Below are positions 8,346-17,867 of a stretch of DNA of 64,000 nt, in pieces. The DNA comes from Pseudomonas brassicacearum (GTDB taxonomy: Bacteria > Pseudomonadota > Gammaproteobacteria > Pseudomonadales > Pseudomonadaceae). The position numbers and the translations under genes were made by a program. The notes below the pieces were generated by a model. It was not told the DNA's origin. It did not search any database and worked only from the letters and a program-made list of their open reading frames with translations. How positions within the stretch are numbered: the first letter of the stretch is position 1; every line of letters starts with the position of its first letter. Where the stretch lies: the NCBI RefSeq assembly GCF_009601685.2, contig NZ_CP045701.2, forward strand, positions 6,076,001-6,140,000, given 5' to 3'.

Positions 8346-10294
8346 GAATGCACCTGCGCGAGTTCACGTTTGGACGGGGCCACTGGCTTGCTTGGCGCCG
8401 CGTCTTCGAGCAGCGCGTCGGCCACCAGTTCGGCAATGTCCTTGATCATCGGCCGCGGTTCGACCACGCCTTCCAGCATCGCGGTGCACTGTGGACAACC
8501 CACGGCCACCAGTTCGGCGCCGGTTTCGCGGATGTCTTCCATGCGCATGTCAGGGATTCGCTGCTTGCCGGGGATGTCCGTGATTGGCGCACCGCCGCCA
8601 CCGCCGCAGCAACGCGAACGGAAACCGGAACGCTGCATCTCCTTGACCTCGATGCCCAGCGCGCGCAGCACCTGGCGCGGCGCCTCGTATTCGCCGTTGT
8701 AGCGGCCCAGGTAGCACGGGTCGTGATAAGTCACGCTGTCGCCCTTGTGCTGGCCGAGGTTCAGCGCCCCGGCGTCGATGATTTCCGCCATATAGGTGCT
8801 GTGGTGCTGCACCAGGTAGTTGCCATCGAAGGCGCCGTATTCGTTTTTCAGCACGTGGAAGCTGTGGGGGTCGCAGGTGACGATGCGGTTGAAGTTGTAT
8901 TTGGCCAGGGTCTGGATGTTGCGCTTGGCCAATAGCTGGAACGTCGCCTCATCACCCAGGCGCCGGGCCACGTCGCCACTGTCGCGTTCTTCGAGACCGA
9001 GCACGGCAAAGTCGATTTTCGCCGCCTTGAGCACTTTGACGAAGGCGCGCAAGGTGCGCTGGTTGCGCATGTCGAAGGCACCGTCGCCGACCCAGAACAG
9101 CACGTCGGTGGATTTCTTCTCGCTGAGCAGATTGAGGTTCAGGTCCGCCGCCCAGTTCATCCGTCCGCCCGGGGCGAAGCCGCCAGGGTTGTCGGTGGCG
9201 ATGAGGTTTTCCAGCACTTCGGCGCCCTTGTTCGGCGTGGCGCCTTTTTCCAGGGTCAGGTGCCGACGCATGTCGACGATGGCGTCGACGTGCTCGATCA
9301 TCATCGGGCATTCCTCGACGCACGCCCGGCAGGTGGTGCAGGACCACAGCGTCTCGGCGTCCACCAGACCGTTGACGATCGGCTGATGTGGGTTGCCGCT
9401 GTGCTCGCCCACAGGTTTGCCTGGGTAGGGGCTACCGGCGAATTTCGCATCGGTGCCGCCGGCCAGGCCGACGACCATGTCCTGGATGAGTTTTTTCGGG
9501 TTCAGCGGCTGACCGGCAGCGAACGCCGGGCAGGCAGCTTCACACTTGCCGCACTGTACGCAGGCATCGAAACCCAGCAGTTGGTTCCAGGTGAAGTCCT
9601 TGGGTTTTTCCACACCCAGCGGCGCGCTCGGGTCATTCAGGTCCAGCGGCTTCAGGCCGGTGGAGCGACCGCCACCAAAGCGCTCGGCTCGGCGGTGCCA
9701 GGCCAGGTGCAGGGCACCGGCGAAGGCGTGTTTCATCGGCCCGCCCCAGGTCATGCCGAAAAATAGTTCCGACACGCCCCACAGCACGCCGACACCGAGG
9801 ATCGCCGCCACCAGCCAACCGCCGAAGTTTTCCGGGAGGATACCCGCCACCGGCAGGGTCACCAGGAAGAACGACGCCGAGAAGGCCAGCAGGCTTTTCG
9901 GCAGGCGCATCCACGGGCCCTTGGACAAACGGGCCGGCGGATTGCGCCGGCGCAGGTAGACGAAGATCGCACCGACGAACATCACGGCCGACATCAACAG
10001 CAACGCATAGCCGAGGAAGCGATTATGCAGGCCAAACCCGTGGACCAGGATCGCCAGCACCACCGACGCCACCGCACCACCGGCCGTGGCGACGTGGGTA
10101 TTGGCAATGTATTTGTCCCGAGCCACCACATGGTGCAAATCCACCATGTAGCGCTTGGGCATGGCGAAGAGACCGCCGATCAGGTCGACCTTGGCCGGTC
10201 GTCCGCGGCGCCACATGTTCACCCGCCGCAAGGCGCCAAGGACCGCGAGGCCCAAGGCAGCGAACAGCAGGATTGGAAGAAGGGTGTTCAACAT
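8342..10294 (-). CDS. dgcB: DgcB, Fe-S oxidoreductase for dimethylglycine catabolism
   Basis: 650 residues from the ATG at 10294, with GGGAG 8 nt upstream; an upstream in-frame ATG at 10348 falls in a repeat and is rejected. The N-terminus carries several membrane segments, beginning LNTLLPILLFAALGL. Two ferredoxin-type clusters follow, CVQCGKCEAACP and CTTCRACVEECP. The C-terminal half has CCG-type motifs (CYLGRYNGEYE, RCCGGGGGAP, VGCPQCTAML) like heterodisulfide reductase and glycolate oxidase iron-sulfur subunits. It therefore looks like a membrane-bound electron carrier between the flavoenzyme DgcA and the ETF pair. Order and content match PA5399 in P. aeruginosa, where dgcAB are needed for growth on dimethylglycine. 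Confidence 0.93.
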   Translation of the reverse strand: MLNTLLPILLFAALGLAVLGALRRVNMWRRGRPAKVDLIGGLFAMPKRYMVDLHHVVARDKYIANTHVATAGGAVASVVLAILVHGFGLHNRFLGYALLLMSAVMFVGAIFVYLRRRNPPARLSKGPWMRLPKSLLAFSASFFLVTLPVAGILPENFGGWLVAAILGVGVLWGVSELFFGMTWGGPMKHAFAGALHLAWHRRAERFGGGRSTGLKPLDLNDPSAPLGVEKPKDFTWNQLLGFDACVQCGKCEAACPAFAAGQPLNPKKLIQDMVVGLAGGTDAKFAGSPYPGKPVGEHSGNPHQPIVNGLVDAETLWSCTTCRACVEECPMMIEHVDAIVDMRRHLTLEKGATPNKGAEVLENLIATDNPGGFAPGGRMNWAADLNLNLLSEKKSTDVLFWVGDGAFDMRNQRTLRAFVKVLKAAKIDFAVLGLEERDSGDVARRLGDEATFQLLAKRNIQTLAKYNFNRIVTCDPHSFHVLKNEYGAFDGNYLVQHHSTYMAEIIDAGALNLGQHKGDSVTYHDPCYLGRYNGEYEAPRQVLRALGIEVKEMQRSGFRSRCCGGGGGAPITDIPGKQRIPDMRMEDIRETGAELVAVGCPQCTAMLEGVVEPRPMIKDIAELVADALLEDAAPSKPVAPSKRELAQVHS

Positions 10295-10353
10295 GGTGAA
10301 GCTCCCAAAGACCTCAGGGTCATGTGCGCGCCAGTGAGAGCGACGCACCTACT

Positions 10354-10484
10354 TGTGGCGAGGGAGCTTGCTCCCGCTGGAGCGCGAAGCGCTCCCAAAA
10401 CAGCCCCAGGTGTAAACCTGACGCTCCTCGACTGATAATTTGGGGCCGCTTCGCAGCCCAGCGGGAGCAAGCTCCCTCGCCACA
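10354..10484. repeat. REPIN between dgcA and dgcB (GTGGCGAGGGAGCTTGCTCC class)
   Basis: Left arm GTGGCGAGGGAGCTTGCTCC and right arm GGAGCAAGCTCCCTCGCCAC enclose two smaller hairpin-like segments (GAGCGCGAAGCGCTC and GCTTCGCAGC). It splits the operon at the dgcA-dgcB junction and could set relative mRNA levels. Confidence 0.85.
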
Positions 10485-10502
10485 GGTGATGGTGTTAAGC
10501 CG

Positions 10503-12563
10503 TTAGAAATCCTTGCACAACCGCAGGGCGTCGTAGATGGCCGCGTGGGTATTACGCTGGGCCACGCAGTCGCCGATGCGGAACAGCAGGTAGCCGTCGC
10601 CACTCTGCGCAAGGCACGGCTGGGGCTTGATCGCGAACAGGGCTTCAACGTCGATCTGGCCCTTGTTGCGCGAACCTTCCTTGAGCGCGTAGTAGATTTC
10701 CTCGTCCGGCCGCACGCCGTTTTCCACCACCACCTGGTCCACCACGCGTTCTTCCTTGGCACCGGTGTATTCGTTCTCCAGCACCGCCACCAGCTTGTCG
10801 CCTTCGCGGTAGACCTTCTCCAGCATCATGTCCCCGGTCATGATCACTTCCTTGGGGTACATGCTGCGGTAGTAGGTAGGGAACGACGTCCCGCCAATCG
10901 CCACGCCCGGCTTGATGTCGTCGGTGACGATCTCGACCTGGCTGCCTTTGTCGGCGAGGAAGTCGGCCACCGACATACCGGTGAATTCGCAAATGGTGTC
11001 GTAGACCAGCACGTTCTTGCCCGGCGCAACCTTGCCGTCGAGCACGTCCCAGCTGCTGACCACCAGCCCTTCGGCAGCGCCCCAGTGTTCGTTCTGCTCC
11101 AGGAACGGATGGCCGCCGACGGCCAGCACCACCACATCCGGACGCAGGTCCATGATGGTCGCCGCGTCAGCCGCCACGCCCAGGCGCAGGTCGACTTTCA
11201 ACCGTGCCAGTTCCAGTTGGAACCAGCGGGTGATGCCGGCGATCTGGTCCCGTTGCGGGGCTTTCGAGGCGGTGGTGATCTGCCCGCCGATGAATTCCTT
11301 CTTCTCGAACAAGGTCACATCGTGGCCACGTTCGGCGGCCACGCGCGCCGCTTCCATCCCCGCTGGGCCGGCACCGACCACAACGACTTTGCGCTTGGGC
11401 CCGGTGGACTTCTCGATGATGTGCGGCACGCCCATGTATTCACGGGACGTCGCGGCGTTCTGGATGCACAGCACGTCCAGGCCTTGGTACTGGCGGTCGA
11501 TGCAGTAGTTGGCGCCGACGCACTGCTTGATCTGGTCGATCTGGCCCATCTTGATCTTGGCGATCAGGTGCGGGTCGGCGATGTGGGCGCGGGTCATGCC
11601 GACCATGTCGACGTAACCGCCCTCCAGGATCCGCGTGGCCTGGTTCGGGTCCTTGATGTTCTGCGCGTGCAGAACCGGAACCTTGACCACTTCCTTGATA
11701 CCGGCGGCCAGGTGCAGGAACGGCTCCGGTGGATAACTCATGTTCGGGATGACGTTGGCCAGGGTGTTGTGGGTGTCGCAACCCGAGCCCACCACGCCGA
11801 TGAAATCCAGCATGCCGGTGTCGTCGTAATACTTGGCGATCTGCTTCATGTCCTCATGGGACAAGCCGTCCGGGTGGAATTCGTCACCGCAGATGCGCAT
11901 GCCCACGCAGAAGTCGTCACCGACCTCGGCACGCACGGCTTTCAACACTTCCAGGCCGAACTTCATGCGGCCTTCGAAGGTGCCGCCCCATTCGTCGGTC
12001 CGCTTGTTGACCCGCGGGCTCCAGAACTGGTCGATCATGTGCTGGTGCACGGCGGACAGCTCGACGCCGTCCAGGCCACCGGCCTTGGCACGTCGTGCGG
12101 CCTGGGCGTAGTTGCCGATCACCCGCCAGATCTCTTCCGGCTCGATGGTCTTGCAGGTGGCGCGGTGCACCGGCTCACGCACACCGGACGGCGACATCAG
12201 GGTCGGCCAGTTGAAACCGTCCCAACGCGAGCGCCGGCCCATGTGGGTAATCTGGATCATGATCTTGGCGCCATGCTTGTGCATGGCGTCGGCCAGGTTC
12301 TGGAAGTGCGGGATGATGCGGTCGGTGGACAGGTTCACCGAACTCCACCACTCCTGCGGGCTGTCGATGGCGACCACCGACGAGCCACCACAGATCGCCA
12401 GGCCGATGCCGCCCTTGGCCTTCTCTTCGTAATACTTCACGTACCGGTCGGTGGTCATGCCGCCGTCGGTGGCGTAGACCTCGGCGTGGGCGGTGCTGAG
12501 CACACGGTTGCGGATGGTCAGCTTGCCGATCTGGATCGGCTGGAACATTGCTTCAAAAGCCAT
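10503..12563 (-). CDS. dgcA: DgcA, dimethylglycine oxidase/demethylase (old yellow enzyme-NAD(P) fusion)
   Basis: 686 residues. The N-terminal 340 form an FMN-dependent TIM barrel of the old yellow enzyme family, with MFQPIQIGKLTIRNRV at the start and GGLDGVELSAVHQHMIDQF around 162-180. The C-terminal part is a nucleotide-binding module opening with VVVVGAGPAGMEAARVA. The layout is that of trimethylamine dehydrogenase and dimethylglycine demethylases. The linker that normally holds a [4Fe-4S] cluster shows Cys348, Cys354 and Cys366, but the second expected Cys is Ala351. It matches PA5398; with DgcB it oxidises N,N-dimethylglycine to sarcosine and formaldehyde. It starts 15 nt after the preceding DUF5943 gene, so they are probably co-transcribed from upstream of the dipeptidase. 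Confidence 0.95.
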   Translation of the reverse strand: MAFEAMFQPIQIGKLTIRNRVLSTAHAEVYATDGGMTTDRYVKYYEEKAKGGIGLAICGGSSVVAIDSPQEWWSSVNLSTDRIIPHFQNLADAMHKHGAKIMIQITHMGRRSRWDGFNWPTLMSPSGVREPVHRATCKTIEPEEIWRVIGNYAQAARRAKAGGLDGVELSAVHQHMIDQFWSPRVNKRTDEWGGTFEGRMKFGLEVLKAVRAEVGDDFCVGMRICGDEFHPDGLSHEDMKQIAKYYDDTGMLDFIGVVGSGCDTHNTLANVIPNMSYPPEPFLHLAAGIKEVVKVPVLHAQNIKDPNQATRILEGGYVDMVGMTRAHIADPHLIAKIKMGQIDQIKQCVGANYCIDRQYQGLDVLCIQNAATSREYMGVPHIIEKSTGPKRKVVVVGAGPAGMEAARVAAERGHDVTLFEKKEFIGGQITTASKAPQRDQIAGITRWFQLELARLKVDLRLGVAADAATIMDLRPDVVVLAVGGHPFLEQNEHWGAAEGLVVSSWDVLDGKVAPGKNVLVYDTICEFTGMSVADFLADKGSQVEIVTDDIKPGVAIGGTSFPTYYRSMYPKEVIMTGDMMLEKVYREGDKLVAVLENEYTGAKEERVVDQVVVENGVRPDEEIYYALKEGSRNKGQIDVEALFAIKPQPCLAQSGDGYLLFRIGDCVAQRNTHAAIYDALRLCKDF

Positions 12564-12578
12564 GGCGCAATCCTCGAC

Positions 12579-13109
12579 TTACAACGGCTTGACGATGAAC
12601 AGGCCGTCGTCGTGGCCTTCTTCGGAACCGCCGTAGACCTGCTCGGCCACGGTGCGGATCGAACTGCCGCGCGCGGCCAGGATCTGGTCCATGGCGCCGG
12701 CGAACCAGCCGGTGAACATGTAGTCGACCTTGCGCCCGACCTTGCCGTACACATAGACGAACGCCGAGTGTTCGAGCTTGACGCTGGCGGTGCCTTTGTC
12801 CAAGTCGATGTCCTGGATCTTGAACAGGCCCCAACCACGCTGCGACAGGCGCTTCATGTAGTGCTCGAACACCGCGACGCCTTCCAGGCCATGGCATTCG
12901 GCTTCTTTTTCACACCAGTGCCAGGCGGATTTGTAGCCGGCCTTGTAGAGAATCTCGGCGTAGGCGTCGGCGCCCAGCACTTCTTCGATGCCCATGTGGT
13001 TGTTGACGAAAAAGTGACGCGGCACGTAGAGCATCGGCAGGGCGTCGGAGGTCCAGACACCGGTTTCGCTGTCGACTTCGATAGGCAGTTGGGGGGCGAT
13101 CTTGGCCAT
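12579..13109 (-). CDS. DUF5943-type protein of the dimethylglycine operon
   Basis: 176 residues starting MAKIAPQLPIEVD. I recognise it by position and sequence as the PA5397-type protein that always sits next to dgcA. No signal peptide or membrane segment; aromatic and His-rich stretches (HWCEKEAECHGLEG, YMFTGWFAGAMDQI) suggest a small-molecule-binding fold of the 4-vinyl-reductase kind. It lies between the dipeptidase and dgcA on the same strand, with gaps of 78 and 15 nt. Function unknown; an accessory role in betaine or dimethylglycine metabolism is inferred from context only. Confidence 0.8.
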   Translation of the reverse strand: MAKIAPQLPIEVDSETGVWTSDALPMLYVPRHFFVNNHMGIEEVLGADAYAEILYKAGYKSAWHWCEKEAECHGLEGVAVFEHYMKRLSQRGWGLFKIQDIDLDKGTASVKLEHSAFVYVYGKVGRKVDYMFTGWFAGAMDQILAARGSSIRTVAEQVYGGSEEGHDDGLFIVKPL

Positions 13110-13187
13110 GAAAACTTGACTCCGGAAATTCGTGGTATTGCCTGCGGCGCAGAGGGCCGCAGGTAGAGGATTAGCGTGCGGCGGCGT

Positions 13188-14165
<978 letters not shown>

Positions 14166-14400
14166 CAGGCAGTCCCCTTTTGTCAGCGATTCATGCGCCG
14201 AATCGTGTGCCGGCGCTTTGGGGCCAGCATATGCCTGAGGGCCGTGGCGACCGGGTGCAAAAACGACAGGGGAATTGCCGAAAGCGTCAATCCACGACAA
14301 AGGGGTATGCCAGGCCCAGCCTGCCCGTCTGTTCTTTAGCCGACGCTTGCCCCAGAATCCGCCGCATCACTGGTTTTCACTGGACTCGAGCGGCAACACA

Positions 14401-14802
14401 ATGAAATCAATCTTCCTGGCTTTGGCACTGATCAGCACCGTCGCACACGCAACCGAAGACACCGAACCAAACCCCTGCGATGAAGTTGAAAACGACGTCC
14501 AGACCCTGGCCTGCTCGGCCTACGGCAAAGCCGCCGCCGAGCAACTACTCGCCGAAAACCTGCAAAGCCTCTTTGAGCGCCTGCAAACCCGCTACGCCAG
14601 CGACAAGGCCCAGCTCAACGACATCACCGCCAAGGTCAAGTCCGCCCAACAACTGTGGCAAAAACAGCGCGACGCCGACTGCGCCATCGCCGCTTTCCCG
14701 GCCAAACCCAGCAGCGAAGCCTACAAAATCGCCGAAAACGATTGCATGGCCCAGGTGAGCGACGATCGGTCGGAGTTTTTGGAGTCGATTGGGCAGGAGT
14801 GA
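14401..14802 (+). CDS. LprI-family (DUF1311) periplasmic protein
   Basis: 133 residues. The ATG at 14401 opens a clear signal peptide (KSIFLALALISTVAHA) and the longer frame from 14275 is rejected. The mature part has paired cysteines (NPCDEVENDVQTLACS and ADCAIA...ENDCMAQ) and a central QLWQKQRDADC motif, as in lysozyme-inhibitor LprI/DUF1311 proteins. It probably acts in the periplasm, possibly shielding the wall from lysozyme, but many DUF1311 proteins have no tested function. It is transcribed away from the dipeptidase and is followed 57 nt later by the DUF3010 gene. Confidence 0.82.
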   Translation: MKSIFLALALISTVAHATEDTEPNPCDEVENDVQTLACSAYGKAAAEQLLAENLQSLFERLQTRYASDKAQLNDITAKVKSAQQLWQKQRDADCAIAAFPAKPSSEAYKIAENDCMAQVSDDRSEFLESIGQE

Positions 14803-14859
14803 TGCTTCAGAAACCGTTTAGCGCGGTAAGCTGCTTGCATCATTGGTAAAGGGATTCAC

Positions 14860-15276
14860 ATGAAAACGTGCGGCATCGAAATCAAAGGCAGCGAAGCGAT
14901 CATCGCCGTTGCCTCGCTGGATCAACAGGCGTTGAGCCACGTCCCTCTGAACACCAAGAAAATCGCCCTGGACGACGATGACGAAGCCGCCAACGTCAAG
15001 GCGTTCGCCGCGCAGGTGCGAGCGTTCGTGACTGATAATGGTATCGAACGCATCGCCATCAAGAAGCGCAGCAAGAAAGGCGAGTTCGCCGGCGGGCCGA
15101 CGACGTTCAAGATCGAAGGGGTCTTCCAGTTGCTGGAAAGTTGCGAGGTGACGCTGCTGTCGCCGCAGACCATCAATGCGCAGAGCAAGAAACATGACTT
15201 CGTCCTGCCGGCGACGCTGAACAAGTATCAGCATGAGGCTTATAAGGCGGCGTGTTCGGCGTTGGTGAAGAAATAG
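14860..15276 (+). CDS. DUF3010 family protein
   Basis: 138 residues beginning MKTCGIEIKGSEAIIAV, with AAAGGGA upstream. Lysine-rich and soluble, with KKRSKKGEFAGGPTTFKIEG in the middle. I recognise the DUF3010 pattern, found widely in gammaproteobacteria and resembling a small RNase H-like fold with an N-terminal beta-hairpin (GIEIKGSEAIIAV). Function unknown. It follows the LprI-like gene and is bounded downstream by a nested REPIN that may end the transcript. Confidence 0.8.
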   Translation: MKTCGIEIKGSEAIIAVASLDQQALSHVPLNTKKIALDDDDEAANVKAFAAQVRAFVTDNGIERIAIKKRSKKGEFAGGPTTFKIEGVFQLLESCEVTLLSPQTINAQSKKHDFVLPATLNKYQHEAYKAACSALVKK

Positions 15277-15301
15277 AGCTTTTCCAACCGGACACCGTAC
15301 C

Positions 15302-15462
15302 TGTGGCGAGGGAGCTTGCTCCCGCTCGGCGCTGTAGGAGCTGTCGAGTGCAACGAGGCTGCGATCTTTCTCCAGACACTTGAGTCTCAAGCGAAAAATC
15401 AAAAAAATCGCAGGCTTCGCCAGCTCCTACAGCGCCGAGCGGGAGCAAGCTCCCTCGCCACA
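15302..15462. repeat. Nested REPIN: TGTAGGAGCTG element inside GTGGCGAGGGAGCTTGCTCC arms (copy 2)
   Basis: Outer arms GTGGCGAGGGAGCTTGCTCC and GGAGCAAGCTCCCTCGCCAC surround an inner palindrome at 15333-15431 whose arms are TGTAGGAGCTGTCGAG and CCAGCTCCTACA. The internal GATC run is degenerate here (AAAAATCAAAAAAATCG). It lies between the convergent DUF3010 and AAA ATPase genes. Confidence 0.88.
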
Positions 15463-15477
15463 GGATGTATTTCAAAT

Positions 15478-16653
15478 TCAATGTTGCTGGCGATACCCCT
15501 TCAACCACTCCGCAAACGCCTTGTCCTCCAGCGCATAACCACCCCGGTTGGACTTCCACACCAATTCCTTTTCACGCAGCGCATCAATGCAGGCTTGGAT
15601 GGTCTGGGTACCGGGTACGACTTCGCTTCCCATGGTCCTCAGCGCCTTGCCCACCGCCTCCAGCGTTGAATCGGTGAAGGGCGCGAAGGGTTCGTTGTTC
15701 TGCGAGCGTTCGGCCATGACCTGCAGCACCGCGCGTTGTGGCACCGTCAGGGCGTTCCAGGCGCTCTCGAACTCGGTCCAAACGCCGGCGCGCAGCATTT
15801 CGGCGCTGCTGCGCAGCAATTCACCCAAATGGCTTGCCTCCCCCAGCTCCAGAGCAATTTCGCCGATGACGCTGCGCAACATCTCGGGACGGCGCCCCAC
15901 CAGCTCAAAAGCCTGGTCGAGATCATCGGCATTGAACTGGTTGGTCTGGGCCAGGTGCGCGTTCAAATGAGCGGTATAGGCTTGGGTGAAGGCTTTGCCC
16001 AACAACGGAAACGGCGTGATGCTGGACCCGTAGAACGGTTGGTTGCGGCTCAGTACCAAGTGGGCGAGCTTGTCGCGATTGGAGCCGGTGAACACCAGCC
16101 GCAGTCCGCTGGTATCCCCCTCACGTCCCTGGTTGAGCTGGTCACGGGCAGCCTTGAGGCCGAACATCGCGTTGACCCCGGCCTCGGTGGTCAAGGCATG
16201 CTGGGCTTCATCGATCACCAGCACCACGGTTTTATCCGCGGCACGGTGCAACAGCTCCAGCGCCTGGGTCAGCGTCGCCCCCTCGGGCAGTTGCGGCTGG
16301 CTGAAATCCCAGGACAACGTGCGCAAGAAGCTGAGTTTGTCGATGCCCATGGATTTGGCGAGCTTGCGGATGCCCTTTTCATAAGGCACCAGTGCCCCGG
16401 CGATGGCCGAGGCGATCAGGTCGGCAGGGTCCTTCTCCTTGTTTGCCCAAAGGTCGACGTAGACCGCGAGCCAACCTCGCGTCTCGCATTCGGGAATCAA
16501 GTCTTCGCGCAGGAACGTACTTTTTCCGGTACGCCTTGGCGCGGCCAGGAACAGGCCTGAGGTGTAATCCTGGATCCCGGCGCCAGCCAGCCCATCGACA
16601 ATATTGCGGGCCAGATCGGGGCGCCGGAAGACAAAACCGGGATGCTTGGACAT
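15478..16653 (-). CDS. Orphan AAA ATPase with C-terminal winged-helix-like region
   Basis: 391 residues. Walker A APRRTGKST is near residue 40, Walker B VLVIDEAQHAL near 150 and a sensor-like LVFTGSNRDKL near 200. The C-terminal 150 residues (LTVPQRAVLQVMAER, ALREKELVWKSNRGGYALED) look like a winged helix, as in the archaeal/STAND-type ATPase families. No signal or membrane segment. The ATG at 16653 lacks a ribosome site, but the region upstream holds a strong promoter and repeated AGTATA boxes. It stands alone, facing the DUF3010 gene and downstream of cdhR. Function unknown; such proteins occur in defence, toxin-antitoxin and mobile contexts, but nothing next to it supports a specific role. 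Confidence 0.7.
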   Translation of the reverse strand: MSKHPGFVFRRPDLARNIVDGLAGAGIQDYTSGLFLAAPRRTGKSTFLREDLIPECETRGWLAVYVDLWANKEKDPADLIASAIAGALVPYEKGIRKLAKSMGIDKLSFLRTLSWDFSQPQLPEGATLTQALELLHRAADKTVVLVIDEAQHALTTEAGVNAMFGLKAARDQLNQGREGDTSGLRLVFTGSNRDKLAHLVLSRNQPFYGSSITPFPLLGKAFTQAYTAHLNAHLAQTNQFNADDLDQAFELVGRRPEMLRSVIGEIALELGEASHLGELLRSSAEMLRAGVWTEFESAWNALTVPQRAVLQVMAERSQNNEPFAPFTDSTLEAVGKALRTMGSEVVPGTQTIQACIDALREKELVWKSNRGGYALEDKAFAEWLKGYRQQH

Positions 16654-16697
16654 GGTTTTATACTCAATTATGGCGGCAGGTATAATTTATAGTCGCG

Positions 16698-16725
16698 AGT
16701 ATAATTAAGTATAAAAGCCTGTCAA
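16698..16725 (-). promoter_or_regulatory. Strong sigma70-type promoter for the AAA ATPase gene
   Basis: On the minus strand TTGACA (16720-16725), 16 bp, then TATACT (16698-16703). The -35 box overlaps the end of cdhR. Several TATAC/AGTATA-type hexamers lie between the promoter and the ATG and could form an operator. Confidence 0.6.
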
Positions 16726-17681
16726 ACCAGTTCTCGCCCATCCCCCTGCCGTCGCCGATCCTCCCGCGGGCAGCGCTCGAACCGGGCCCGATAGCTGCGA
16801 GTGAAATACGACGGTGATTCGAAACCACAGGCAATGCTCACTTCCAGCACGCTCATGTCGGTCTGGCGCAACAGTTGCTGGGCCTTTTCCAGGCGCAGGC
16901 GCAGGTAGAAGTTGCTCGGGGTGTCGTTCAGGTGCAGGCGGAACAGGCGTTCGAGCTGGCGACGGGTGACGTTGATCGCCTCGGCCAGCGCCAAGGTGCT
17001 CAGGGGCGGTTCGCTGTGGGTTTCCATCTCGCCGATGACGTGCACCAGCTTCTTGTTGCGAATGCCATAGCGGTTGGCGATTTCCATGCGTTGGTGATCT
17101 TTGCGCGGGCGGATGCGGCCGAGCACGAACTGCTCGCTGACCTGGATCGCCAGTTCCGAACCGTGGGCCTGGCCGATCAGGTCCAGCATCAGGTCGATGG
17201 AGGCGGTGCCGCCCGCGCAGGTGATGCGACGACGATCGATTTCGAACAGTTCCTGGGTCACGCTGAGCTGTGGATAAGACTCCTTGAACGCCTCGATCGC
17301 TTCCCAGTGCAGGGTCACGCGGTGCCCTTCCAATAGTCCCGCCTGGGCCAACACCACGGAGCCGGTGTCGATCCCGCCCAAGGTCACGCCTTCGTTGTCC
17401 AGCCGATGCAGCCAGCGCTCCAGTGCCGGGGTGGCGAATTTCAGCGGTTCGAACCCGGCCACCACCCAGAGGGTCGCGCCTTTCTTCAAAGGCTCCAGTG
17501 CGGCATCGGCGTTGACCGACATGCCATTGCTCGCCAGCACCGCCCCGCCATCAGCGCTCAACACATGCCAGCGGTACAGCTCGCCGCGAAAACGATTGGC
17601 AACCCGCAACGGCTCGATGGCCGAAATGAAGCCGATGGCCGAAAAACCCGGCATCAGCAAGAAGTAGAAATCCTGGGACAT
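16722..17681 (-). CDS. cdhR: CdhR, AraC-family activator of carnitine catabolism
   Basis: 319 residues from the ATG at 17681 (MSQDFYFLLMPGFS); the frame extends to 17744 but those residues are not family-like. The N-terminal 190 residues are a DJ-1/PfpI (GATase1-like) sensor domain (FSAIGFISAIEPLRVAN, GGIDTGSVVLAQAGLL). The C-terminal part is a two-helix-turn-helix AraC domain (INVTRRQLERLFRLHL, VSIACGFESPSYFTRSYRARF). It diverges from caiX with 186 bp between start codons, as PA5389 does from the P. aeruginosa carnitine operon. CdhR there activates caiX-cdhCAB in response to carnitine. A perfect DnaA 9-mer lies within it at 17269-17277, probably by chance. Confidence 0.92.
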   Translation of the reverse strand: MSQDFYFLLMPGFSAIGFISAIEPLRVANRFRGELYRWHVLSADGGAVLASNGMSVNADAALEPLKKGATLWVVAGFEPLKFATPALERWLHRLDNEGVTLGGIDTGSVVLAQAGLLEGHRVTLHWEAIEAFKESYPQLSVTQELFEIDRRRITCAGGTASIDLMLDLIGQAHGSELAIQVSEQFVLGRIRPRKDHQRMEIANRYGIRNKKLVHVIGEMETHSEPPLSTLALAEAINVTRRQLERLFRLHLNDTPSNFYLRLRLEKAQQLLRQTDMSVLEVSIACGFESPSYFTRSYRARFERCPREDRRRQGDGRELV

Positions 17682-17867
17682 GGAGCGCACTCGGTTGGCG
17701 GGTAGCGTGCGGACCTTGATACGCCAGTTGCAACGGCCGTTCAAGAGTCGCTGCAGTGCAAGAGCACGTCGCCGCTGTGCGTTTTGCCAGGCGCCGGGCT
17801 GCGTAACTTGGCATCACCGGTGCGCAGATGCCGGAACCCATAACAATAAGCTGCCGAGGAACCCGAC

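Noticed and set aside
14818..15402. Leftward ORF of 194 residues
   Set aside because: Antisense of the DUF3010 gene and read partly through a REPIN.
17269..17277. Perfect DnaA 9-mer inside cdhR
   Set aside because: An isolated copy 9 kb from the cluster; one chance hit per 64 kb is not surprising.
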